From a virus: a stretch of 24,476 nucleotides of DNA. The position numbers and the translations under genes are program-made. The stretch is from the IMG/VR virus record IMGVR_UViG_3300030380_003014, positions 1 to 24,476 of that record. The stretch is one strand, 5' to 3'. A model generated the notes under the pieces. It was not told the origin of the DNA. It worked only from the letters and a program-made list of their open reading frames with translations, and ran no database searches. Within the stretch, counting starts at the first letter, position 1. The number at the start of each line of letters is the position of its first letter. Below, piece by piece: positions 13,811-19,740 of this stretch.

Positions 13811-14487
13811 TGTCTGCCGAACTCCTGCTTGATGGCACCGCGAAGATACGCTGCCGGGTTCTTGGCTGTCGCAATCCGTGTGTCCAAGTCTTGCAACCAG
13901 ACCTTTCCTTTTGCGGGGCCGTGGATGCCCTCTACGAGCCTTGGAAGAATCATCGACGTCGTGGGCGTCAAACCGTTTGCAACGCCCCAGCGGGCAACCT
14001 CGATCTTGTATGGCGATGATTCAGGATCGAGGCCAGCCGCTTGCAGCCTTGACTCTGATTCAGTCTTAGATTTACTTATAGGTTGCTGAGGCTCTCTCTG
14101 TCTTTCTATCTCTCTTTCTTTCTTTGGCATATGGGTCGGCAATGCATCCGCATATGCGCTAGCATTATCTCCTTTGCCCCACCGGGTTTGCGCTGCCTTG
14201 CGGCCCTTGGCGACTCGGTCGGCTGCGGCGTCCATCTCGGCCCGCATCCGCTCGTTGTACAGGCCGTCAGATTCCTCATCGACTTGGAATTTGTCGCGGA
14301 TGGCTTTCCATGTGTCAACGGTCATGCCATCTGCCAGACGGCTCAGACGGTCGAAGTCGTTGGGCAGTTCGCCGGACTGTGCCTGCCAGCAAAGAAGGCG
14401 GATATATGCCCCCACTTCTTCGTTTGACAGGTGAGCCGTGCCAGCCATGAACGCGCCGGGATACCACTTGACGAATGCGAAGTTCAT
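13807..14487 (-). CDS. DUF1376-like phage replication protein
   Basis: A 226-aa protein whose first 90 residues match the DUF1376/YdaU type: 'MNFAFVKWYPGAFMAGTAHL' then 'LSNEEVGAYIRLLCWQAQSG' and 'LPNDFDRLSRLA'. The middle is hydrophilic and Lys/Arg/Glu-rich. A C-terminal domain ends 'NPAAYLRGAIKQEFG', as in phage replication-initiation proteins that load helicase on DNA. It sits among recombination and methylation genes. Initiator function is inferred from the family; no ATPase motif is present. ATGA overlaps at both ends. Confidence 0.82.
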   Translation of the reverse strand: MNFAFVKWYPGAFMAGTAHLSNEEVGAYIRLLCWQAQSGELPNDFDRLSRLADGMTVDTWKAIRDKFQVDEESDGLYNERMRAEMDAAADRVAKGRKAAQTRWGKGDNASAYADALPTHMPKKEREIERQREPQQPISKSKTESESRLQAAGLDPESSPYKIEVARWGVANGLTPTTSMILPRLVEGIHGPAKGKVWLQDLDTRIATAKNPAAYLRGAIKQEFGRQ

Positions 14488-14693
14488 ACCAGATCCCCTT
14501 GCAGGCTTTGGGCTGCATCGTCCAGTTCGATCATTTGACCTTGCAAGCGGATGATGTGCTGATCAAGCGTGTCAAGTTCTTGATCGGTCGGCTGCTCAGC
14601 CATCAGGTTGTGGCTCAGGTCGTTGATGCACTGGCTCGTGACGAGTATGCGCTTGGTCACTTCCCGCAGATGGTTCATGCGTGCTGGTGTCAT
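14484..14693 (-). CDS. Small helical hypothetical protein
   Basis: A 69-aa, almost all-helical protein with a heptad-like stretch 'DTLDQHIIRLQGQMIELDDA', suggesting a short coiled coil or dimer. Overlaps both neighbours by 4 nt. No family recognised. Confidence 0.7.
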   Translation of the reverse strand: MTPARMNHLREVTKRILVTSQCINDLSHNLMAEQPTDQELDTLDQHIIRLQGQMIELDDAAQSLQGDLV

Positions 14694-14884
14694 GCTTCCA
14701 CCTTTCCGAACTCGGCCTTGGCTGCTTCTATCACGGTGTCAATGATGGCCTCAAGTTGCTGCTCAATTTGCAGCAAGTCTTGATCGTGCCCGGTGTGTTT
14801 GAGTTCCACTGCAGTCTCTTTTATTTCTTTGCACTTGCCTGCAATCGCCAGCAGGTCAACGGCTTCAATGTGAATGGTTGTCAT
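14690..14884 (-). CDS. Small helical hypothetical protein
   Basis: A 64-aa acidic helical protein ('LQIEQQLEAIIDTVIEAAKA'). ATG 14884 follows AGAGAGGAACTGAC, one of the near-identical leaders used in this operon. It starts 1 nt after the methyltransferase stop. With the next gene it forms a pair of small coiled-coil proteins that might interact; this is a guess from layout. Confidence 0.75.
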   Translation of the reverse strand: MTTIHIEAVDLLAIAGKCKEIKETAVELKHTGHDQDLLQIEQQLEAIIDTVIEAAKAEFGKVEA

Positions 14885-14885
14885 G

Positions 14886-15782
14886 TCAGTTCCTCTCTGG
14901 GTTTAGTTCGTACCATAAGGTTGAGAATGCGAGCTCTGCGACTGCTGGCACGACTGCGTTGCCGAGTGCTCTGTTTCTTGCTTTGTGTTCTCTTGCATCG
15001 TCCAGTTCATTGGGAAGCCCATCAGAGTGTCTACCCACGCTGCATTCAACTGTGTGCGACGGTTCCCATTCGTGCTGCTGTCGGTCGGCAGGTGCAGGCC
15101 ATCTTTGTCTCTGTAAGAATCTATCTTCGGCAGCAACGCTCTTTGCTTGAGAATGTTGAAGTTTAGGTAGGCATTCGCCGTCTTGATTGGCAGACACCCC
15201 CTGAATACTGCATTCCTCAAAGTTCCAATGCTGCCCATGTTGGTCCCCATGCAAGCAGTTGGTGTTGGAAACCCCAAGTATGAACCACCGCGTTCGTTTG
15301 TGTGGTGCGCCTGTTTCGCTCGCTGTGAAGCAGCCAGCCGTCGATCTGAAACCCAATCGTTCCAAGTCGCACAAGACATTGTGGAGTACGCAATGGTATC
15401 CCGGTGACTCTGCTGAAGTGATCCCTTCAACATTCTCGAAGAAGCAAGCCCTAGGTTTGAGAACAGCAAGCCCTGAAGTGATGACGGGCCAAAGGTGTCT
15501 TGGGTCTTTGGTCGCTTGACGGCTACCACTGAGACTGAACGGCTGGCAGGGGAATCCGCCAGAGACGATATCCACGCATCCTCGATATTTTGACCACGGG
15601 AACCTGTGAAGATCCGGGTAGATAGGTGCTGCATCCAACTCACCTTTTTGCATCTTTTGCTCCAAGATTGAGACGCAGAAGGCTTCCCGTTCCACCATAG
15701 CCACTGTTTGCATGCCTTCGATACATCGGTGCAATCCAAGGTCGATGCCTCCGATGCCAGCGCAGAGGGAAAGATGGCGCAT
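14886..15782 (-). CDS. DNA (cytosine-5)-methyltransferase
   Basis: A 298-aa, apparently complete enzyme. Motif I is 'LSLCAGIGGIDLGL' (SAM binding). Motif IV is 'GGFPCQPFS' with catalytic Cys79, motif VI 'FFENVEG' (E116-N117-V118), motif VIII 'APHKRTRWF', and motif IX/X 'RALGNAVVPAVAE' (G274-N275). It methylates C5 of cytosine in an unknown recognition sequence; the target-recognition part (about 170-265) is short. No restriction nuclease is adjacent, so a protective or regulatory role for phage DNA is likely. The start is 1 nt after the stop of the zinc-finger gene. Confidence 0.95.
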   Translation of the reverse strand: MRHLSLCAGIGGIDLGLHRCIEGMQTVAMVEREAFCVSILEQKMQKGELDAAPIYPDLHRFPWSKYRGCVDIVSGGFPCQPFSLSGSRQATKDPRHLWPVITSGLAVLKPRACFFENVEGITSAESPGYHCVLHNVLCDLERLGFRSTAGCFTASETGAPHKRTRWFILGVSNTNCLHGDQHGQHWNFEECSIQGVSANQDGECLPKLQHSQAKSVAAEDRFLQRQRWPAPADRQQHEWEPSHTVECSVGRHSDGLPNELDDAREHKARNRALGNAVVPAVAELAFSTLWYELNPERN

Positions 15783-15783
15783 G

Positions 15784-16092
15784 TCATTTGTCCCCCTCTT
15801 GCATCTTGCGACGGGTCTGGATCGTCTGTTGGAACTCTTCAGGCAGGCACTTCATCGGAACCATAAAAGTTATGCCATACGCCTTCATCATCACAGTGTC
15901 GTTGCTGGCGGTCATGTCTTCCCACCGTTTCGCTTCGCCGCAGAGTCGGCACAAGCAAGTGGTATCGCTTATCTCTTGCCAATCATGCAAGCACTCTCTT
16001 CGCCTTAGAACTATCTCGCCCGCTTCTGAGATTTGTTCATCGTTGTGGTGGTCATCCTTTGGATCGACCGGCCCTTGTACTGGTAGGTTCAT
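15784..16092 (-). CDS. Small zinc-finger-like hypothetical protein
   Basis: A 102-aa protein. 'RRRECLHDWQE' (C34, H36) and 'CLCRLCG' (C46, C48, C51) make a probable CxH...CxxC zinc site near the middle. The rest is hydrophilic. ATG 16092 follows AGAGAGGAA at 6 nt. It is translated just ahead of the methyltransferase (1-nt gap) and may be its partner; no family name can be given. Confidence 0.75.
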   Translation of the reverse strand: MNLPVQGPVDPKDDHHNDEQISEAGEIVLRRRECLHDWQEISDTTCLCRLCGEAKRWEDMTASNDTVMMKAYGITFMVPMKCLPEEFQQTIQTRRKMQEGDK

Positions 16093-16123
16093 TTTGTTTC
16101 CTCTCTGGTTTCATTTGGGTTCA

Positions 16124-16148
16124 AGACCACCGCCCGGTGCGGTGGCCT
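16124..16148 (-). promoter_or_regulatory. Stem-loop in the leader between the SSB-like and zinc-finger genes
   Basis: A 9-bp stem with one G-U (AGGCCACCG / CGGTGGTCT on the minus strand) and a 7-nt loop lies 31 nt upstream of the next ATG. No T-run follows, so it is not an intrinsic terminator. mRNA stability, processing or translation control is more likely. Confidence 0.6.
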
Positions 16149-16161
16149 CTGGCTGTTCTTA

Positions 16162-16413
16162 TTAGAACGGAATCTCACCATCGTCAATCGCTGGTCTGGA
16201 GTTGACAGGTTGCGAGCTTTGGTTGTCATCAATCTCCACAACCTCTTGTACTTCAATGCTGAAGTACCGCTTGCCGTCTTTTTCTTTGACCCATGCTGAC
16301 ATTCTCAACTTCCGTCCGTCAATCTCGACAGGCCCACCATATGGCGGTTGGTTGCCTCTGACTTCACCGTTGTTGTGCAACGATCCGTTGCCGACTTTGT
16401 TGTACTGCTTCAT
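16162..16413 (-). CDS. SSB-like single-strand DNA-binding protein (putative)
   Basis: An 83-aa protein of a small phage family with the shape 'NGSLHNN...PPYGGPVEIDG' followed by 'LRMSAWVKEKDGKRYFSIEV', compatible with a small OB-like beta barrel. The C-terminus is acidic and ends 'DDGEIPF', like the protein-docking tail of bacterial SSB. ATG 16413 is preferred because AAGGAA lies 7 nt upstream and it overlaps the Erf stop (ATGA). An ORF immediately after an Erf annealing protein is a common place for an SSB. Direct homology to SSB is not established. Confidence 0.72.
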   Translation of the reverse strand: MKQYNKVGNGSLHNNGEVRGNQPPYGGPVEIDGRKLRMSAWVKEKDGKRYFSIEVQEVVEIDDNQSSQPVNSRPAIDDGEIPF

Positions 16414-17021
16414 GCTGTTTCCTTCACTCTTTTGAGCCACGCTTTGAGGGTGACTACAGGGACTTCTTCCAACTTGCTCGCCTTGTATTTTGGCAAGGCG
16501 TCAAGCAACTTCTGCATCTGTTCATCGGTCGCCCGGTCCTCAATCTCAACTGCAAGGCCGACGGCTTCCTGCTCATCATGCTTGTACGTCGAATCGTCGC
16601 GGGTGTCCACTTCCAGACCGTCAACCCGTGGCAGCATCAGGATGTCACGCAGCCAATATGAGAACGCTGTGGTCAGTGCGGCACTCACCGCCTTGTCGAG
16701 CGGGCGACCGTTTCCGGGGATCGCAGGGTATGTGACCTCTGCACAAAGGCAGTCTTCTTCGGCTTGGTCATCCGTCGCCAGCGCAACGCAGAAGTGATTG
16801 TTGACCATGCAGCCTAAGTCGGTTTGTTCGATAGACCACGACCGGCGGTAGGCCACAAGCCCTGCGTCATGCAACGCCTTGCGGCAAGCCTTCAGCATGT
16901 CTTCGGCACTGGTGTAGTTGTACCCGTGGAACTGGTTTTTTGAACCTTTGCCCACGGCATCAAGTGATTGTTGTGCGGTCTTTAGGGCCGTCCACACGTT
17001 GGCCTTCCTCTCAGATGTCAT
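16410..17021 (-). CDS. erf: Erf-family single-strand annealing recombinase
   Basis: A 203-aa protein matching the ERF family: 'YNYTSAEDMLKACRKALHDA' near residues 34-53, then a beta-rich middle, then 'LDKAVSAALTTAFSYWLRDI', the typical D-K-A...A-x-T-x-A-x-x-Y block, and a helical C-terminal region. Erf/Rad52-like proteins anneal complementary single strands, for genome circularisation or repair and recombination-dependent replication. The strong AAAGGAGG site 8 nt before the ATG suggests high expression. The SSB-like gene is directly downstream. Confidence 0.92.
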   Translation of the reverse strand: MTSERKANVWTALKTAQQSLDAVGKGSKNQFHGYNYTSAEDMLKACRKALHDAGLVAYRRSWSIEQTDLGCMVNNHFCVALATDDQAEEDCLCAEVTYPAIPGNGRPLDKAVSAALTTAFSYWLRDILMLPRVDGLEVDTRDDSTYKHDEQEAVGLAVEIEDRATDEQMQKLLDALPKYKASKLEEVPVVTLKAWLKRVKETA

Positions 17022-17024
17022 GGC

Positions 17025-17213
17025 TTACGCCTCCTTTGTGACAATGTTGAATTCGGACTTCGAGCCGACTTGAAGTGCGGCCCACTCTTTGATGATCGCT
17101 GCTGCGATCTGTCGCCCGCCACGGTAGTTGATGCCACGGCGTTCGGCTTCGTCAATCACGATGCGAATGGCTCGCTCGTCATTGATCTGAATGGTCAGAG
17201 GTAGATTGTTCAT
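17025..17213 (-). CDS. Small hypothetical protein
   Basis: A 62-aa protein. A short beta strand ('LPLTIQINDERAIRIVID') precedes a helix pair ('GGRQIAAAIIKEWAAL'). This could be a small ribbon-helix-helix-like DNA binder, but key residues are not clear. AGAGAGGAAG sits 4 nt before ATG 17213. It overlaps the previous gene by 35 nt and ends 3 nt before erf. Confidence 0.72.
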   Translation of the reverse strand: MNNLPLTIQINDERAIRIVIDEAERRGINYRGGRQIAAAIIKEWAALQVGSKSEFNIVTKEA

Positions 17214-17382
17214 CTGGCTTCCTCTCTTGGTTTTCGTAGGCGGTCACAAAGTCTGCCGCCAGATCAGACGCGGTTCGGATGTTCGGCGCGCTGCCGATAC
17301 GGATGTCATCACCATTGAGCCTGTCACGAACGATCCATTCGTCAGCAGACTTCTCGATCACAATACGGTGAGGTGCATTCAT
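17179..17382 (-). CDS. Small hypothetical protein
   Basis: A 67-aa, mixed alpha/beta protein ('HRIVIEKSADEWIVRDRLNG') with a polar tail. ATG 17382 overlaps the transglycosylase stop (ATGA). No recognised family; supported by coupling on the upstream side. Confidence 0.65.
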   Translation of the reverse strand: MNAPHRIVIEKSADEWIVRDRLNGDDIRIGSAPNIRTASDLAADFVTAYENQERKPDEQSTSDHSDQ

Positions 17383-17798
17383 CGGGTCAACTCCTTCAAT
17401 GCTTTTTGCACCTTTGACCAGTAGCGGTCAAGGTTCTCTTTCTTCTTGCCCGTGGCACGCAGGGCAGCAGGGCCACCGTTGTGCATGCGGGCCATCGCTT
17501 CGGCTTTGGTCATGCCTGCGGGGATGCGGTGCGACTTGGCATACCGAGCCATGTACGCCCGGAAACAAAGCACGCTGGTGTCAAGATCAAAGACGGCATC
17601 GGGCCACTTGCCCTTGATCTTGCTGTCTGTGAAATACGGCTTGCCAATTTGAAACCCGCCCGCAGACTTGGGCTTCCCGTTCACATAGTCGCCCCATATT
17701 TCGCCAGTGCGGCAGTTGGTTTCGACCTTCCAAATGGCACGCTCAAGCGGTGTCATGTCGATGCTCAGGGCTACGGTTGCAATCAGTGTGGTGATCAT
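17379..17798 (-). CDS. Lytic transglycosylase/lysozyme-like enzyme, putative endolysin
   Basis: A 139-aa protein. The N-terminus 'MITTLIATVALSI' is hydrophobic, like a short signal-anchor. The catalytic-type region is 'LERAIWKVETNCRTG' (E26 candidate), followed by 'SAGGFQIGKPYFTD', equivalent to the G-x-x-Q-I block of SLT/lysozyme-like enzymes, and 'MARMHNGGP', equivalent to the Y-N-G-G motif. Such enzymes cleave peptidoglycan glycan strands. ATG 17798 follows AAAGGAACTGAC; a longer frame upstream reads through the hairpin and is not coding-like. Notably it is second in the early unit, not beside the membrane proteins at 9.4-10.1 kb. An entry or cell-wall remodelling role is the alternative to lysis. 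Confidence 0.85.
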   Translation of the reverse strand: MITTLIATVALSIDMTPLERAIWKVETNCRTGEIWGDYVNGKPKSAGGFQIGKPYFTDSKIKGKWPDAVFDLDTSVLCFRAYMARYAKSHRIPAGMTKAEAMARMHNGGPAALRATGKKKENLDRYWSKVQKALKELTR

Positions 17799-17827
17799 GT
17801 CAGTTCCTTTCTTGTTCGGCAGAGTCG

Positions 17828-17859
17828 CCGGATGCCCACCCCGCAGGGTGGACGACCGG
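17828..17859 (-). promoter_or_regulatory. Stem-loop upstream of the transglycosylase gene
   Basis: Core stem of 8 bp (one G-U) with loop TGCG on the minus strand, plus outer CCGG/CCGG arms that can also pair. It ends 30 nt before the ATG, a similar distance to the 16124-16148 hairpin. No T-run, so probably not a terminator. Confidence 0.6.
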
Positions 17860-17869
17860 GGGCTGTGCG

Positions 17870-18202
17870 TTAGGCGTTTTGGGCGTATCGTTCTTCGTAC
17901 CATTGCCCGCCATTCGCTTCGTAGATTTTCACGCCTTCTTCTGTGAATGCGCTCATATCCCAATATGGCGTTTTGAAGTCGTGGTTGTCTTCGTCGAGTT
18001 CGATCCAGCCCGCTTTGACAAGAGTGCCGAAGACACCTTTGGCGGATCCAGAAGAGATGCCAGCCAGTTGAGCCCAAGCAGGTACGTCGGTGTTGCACAT
18101 TCCTGTCTTCATGGCTTCGAGACCGTCAAATTGGTAGTGGCTAGGTTCTCGATCTTGTGCCATGGCATCCATCAGGGCCATTTGTTTCTTGGTTGGTTTC
18201 AT
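17870..18202 (-). CDS. Winged-helix regulator, first gene of the early operon
   Basis: A 110-aa protein with a winged-helix/MarR-like stretch in its middle: 'VPAWAQLAGISSGSAKGVFG' leads into 'TLVKAGWIELDED', with a wing and a final helix 'FTEEGVKIYEAN'. ATG 18202 is chosen for its AAAGGAA site and GAC spacer, identical to the transglycosylase leader, and because it lies downstream of the predicted promoter; 19 further upstream codons would include the promoter itself. As first gene after a promoter flanked by inverted half-sites, it may repress or control its own operon. That is inference from layout. Confidence 0.8.
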   Translation of the reverse strand: MKPTKKQMALMDAMAQDREPSHYQFDGLEAMKTGMCNTDVPAWAQLAGISSGSAKGVFGTLVKAGWIELDEDNHDFKTPYWDMSAFTEEGVKIYEANGGQWYEERYAQNA

Positions 18203-18228
18203 GTCAGTTCCTTTCCGAGCGTCATTGC

Positions 18229-18256
18229 CCGATGTCCTATCATACTCCGTCATCGG
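18229..18256. promoter_or_regulatory. Candidate operator, CCGATG/CATCGG inverted half-sites
   Basis: CCGATG at 18229-18234 and CATCGG at 18251-18256 are inverted with a 16-bp gap and enclose the -10 element of the early promoter. A third half-site, CCGATG at 18308-18313, lies just before the plus-strand gene. Two of the three share CCGATGAYG. Confidence 0.5.
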
Positions 18257-18266
18257 CACAATGCAA
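18239..18266 (-). promoter_or_regulatory. Sigma-70-like early promoter, minus strand
   Basis: -35 TTGCAT (18266-18261), 16-bp spacer, -10 TATGAT (18244-18239). Transcription would start near 18232, about 30 nt before the winged-helix gene. No equally good plus-strand promoter is seen for the divergent gene. Confidence 0.65.
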
Positions 18267-18321
18267 GCCGGGGACTAGACATTATCCAACATTTTTCAGA
18301 CTTTTTTCCGATGATGCCTGT

Positions 18322-18660
18322 ATGGCGAGATTCATGGGATTTGAGAACGCAGAGACTTGGACGGCATACGACCGGCTGACACGGGATGCCCGCGTGTTTG
18401 CCGCTGAGTGCGTCCTGAGGGCCAAGCAGCAGAACAACGGGCAAGCAGTCGCCGGGATGCAAGAAGCCCTCTCAGACGCCCTGTGGCAGGTTTGCAGCCA
18501 CGGCTCAGGACGGGAACCCGAAGGCGTGGTCTTGCTGGCGATGGCCTTGCTGGAACACTCAGTGCAGCAGATGGCTCACGGCGAGTTGCTCGTGGCGTTG
18601 CACTGGCACTTTGTCGGTCAGAAGCCCGGTGACCAGTTGGAACTGTTTAGCCAAGACTGA
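18322..18660 (+). CDS. Unrecognised 112-aa protein ending in a clamp-binding-like QLELF motif; only plus-strand gene
   Basis: Mostly helical ('ENAETWTAYDRLTRDARVFA', 'VVLLAMALLEHSVQQMAHGE') with two Cys residues and no known domain. The C-terminus reads 'GDQLELFSQD'. QLELF resembles the QL(S/D)LF peptide by which bacterial polymerases and other partners bind the beta sliding clamp, usually at or near a terminus. It is transcribed opposite to every other gene and away from the early promoter; its last 14 nt overlap the end of the convergent beta-solenoid gene. ATG 18322 and ATG 18334 are both possible, neither with a clear ribosome site. Helix-rich composition and absence of a competing minus frame support coding. 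Confidence 0.7.
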   Translation: MARFMGFENAETWTAYDRLTRDARVFAAECVLRAKQQNNGQAVAGMQEALSDALWQVCSHGSGREPEGVVLLAMALLEHSVQQMAHGELLVALHWHFVGQKPGDQLELFSQD

Positions 18661-19492
18661 TCGTGCTGCCGACGGCAAACGAGGCGTCACCGCCAAGCAT
18701 GCTGATCGGGTTGGTCACGGTCGCGTTGTTCAAGGCTGAGTCAAGCAGCAAGCGCCCGCCGCTGTAGTTGTTGGCGGTCGTGATCGTGAAGCCTGCGGTT
18801 TCATTGTCGCGGCTGGTGAACACTCCATCAAATATGTTGAGCGTTGTCACCGTGCCGCTGCTGCGGTAGTCGCACGATCCATCCGTGTCAATCTCAATCG
18901 TCGGGTACGCAGACGTTCCAGAGGTTCGCAACGTGCCGCCAATCACCGAGGCCGTGCCGCTGATCGTTGACGCGCAAGCAATCGTGCCTTCGGTCACTGA
19001 GATATTGGCAAGCCCGGTGATGCTGCTGGCAAGATCAATCGTGCCAACGTTCGAGCCGTTCATCTGCACCGTGGTCACTGCGGCAGACGATCCGACCGTC
19101 ACCGTTCCGCTCAGTCGGCTGGCGAGCAGTGTGGTGATGGCGGTTGATGCGTTGCCCTTGAGGTTCAAGAACAGAGGCGAAGCAGACCCGCCAGTGATGC
19201 GAAAGTTCGTCCAAGTGCCGGTGAGGTATGCCGCCGTTCCACCCGAAGCAAACTCACAGAGCGGCCCGTCAAGATCAAGGTGCGTGGTGCTGCTGCCAAT
19301 CGTGCCGGTGAACCCTTCGCCAACTCGGAACGTGATACCTGTCAACCCGGTAGCCGCACCGCCGATGGTGTCACTGCTGCTGTTGATGATCAAGGTGTCA
19401 TCATTCGTCGGTGCAGTACCACCCCAGTTCGCAGCAGTCATGAACGTCTTGGTTGTGGCTGACTCGCCACCGGTCCAAATCAGAGTTGCCAT
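18647..19492 (-). CDS. Putative beta-solenoid fibre/decoration protein, paralogue of 6518-7399
   Basis: A 281-aa protein, very rich in Thr, Ser, Gly and Ala, with short repeated strands ('ISGTASVIGGTLRTSGTSA') typical of a parallel beta-helix. It opens with 'LIWTGGESATTKTFMTAANW' and ends with 'NPISMLGGDASFAVGSTISL', both with counterparts in the protein at 6518-7399. It is last in the tail module. ATG 19492 overlaps the preceding stop (TGATG) with an AAAGGA upstream. Expected on the virion surface; no enzyme motif seen. Confidence 0.75.
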   Translation of the reverse strand: MATLIWTGGESATTKTFMTAANWGGTAPTNDDTLIINSSSDTIGGAATGLTGITFRVGEGFTGTIGSSTTHLDLDGPLCEFASGGTAAYLTGTWTNFRITGGSASPLFLNLKGNASTAITTLLASRLSGTVTVGSSAAVTTVQMNGSNVGTIDLASSITGLANISVTEGTIACASTISGTASVIGGTLRTSGTSAYPTIEIDTDGSCDYRSSGTVTTLNIFDGVFTSRDNETAGFTITTANNYSGGRLLLDSALNNATVTNPISMLGGDASFAVGSTISLG

Positions 19493-19740
19493 CAGTCAGA
19501 ATCCTTTGCTGGCATCAATTCGTTGAGCCGTTCTTGCCTTTGCTTGCATCCACAGCCCTTCGGCTTCAATCGCCGCAGCGGTGTCTTGTTGATATATCGG
19601 GCAACTTGGTCGCCGAATCCATCAATGGAATCACGGCCTGCTTTTTGGCAGGCTGTACAGTCTTCTTCGGTCGGTCGCTCGTGCCGGTTGAGTCCGCACA
19701 TGCGGTGGCCTCGATACTCAATCAGGTGCTTGCAGGTCAT
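19492..19740 (-). CDS. Small Cys-rich, probable zinc- or cluster-binding protein
   Basis: An 82-aa protein with Cys/His at C3, H5, C15, C28, C31, C63 and C65. They form a 'CTAC' knuckle and a 'GCGCKQRQERLNELMP' end, a C-terminal pattern I associate with short phage proteins encoded beside tail genes. It may be an assembly factor rather than a virion part. ATGA and TGATG overlaps tie it to both neighbours. Confidence 0.75.
   Translation of the reverse strand: MTCKHLIEYRGHRMCGLNRHERPTEEDCTACQKAGRDSIDGFGDQVARYINKTPLRRLKPKGCGCKQRQERLNELMPAKDSD

Noticed and set aside
14903-15787. 294-codon minus frame overlapping the methyltransferase
   Set aside because: All methyltransferase motifs are in the other frame; this one shows no motif and lacks a suitable start signal.
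16124-16148. Stem-loop considered as an intrinsic terminator
   Set aside because: No T-run on either strand after the stem; kept only as a possible mRNA structure.
17799-18098. Upstream extension of the transglycosylase by 100 codons
   Set aside because: Arg-rich, reads out of frame through the regulator gene and the hairpin; the ATG at 17798 has a strong leader.
18270-18321. Plus-strand promoter for the divergent gene
   Set aside because: CATTAT near 18280 could be a -10, but no -35 at proper distance was found; left unassigned.
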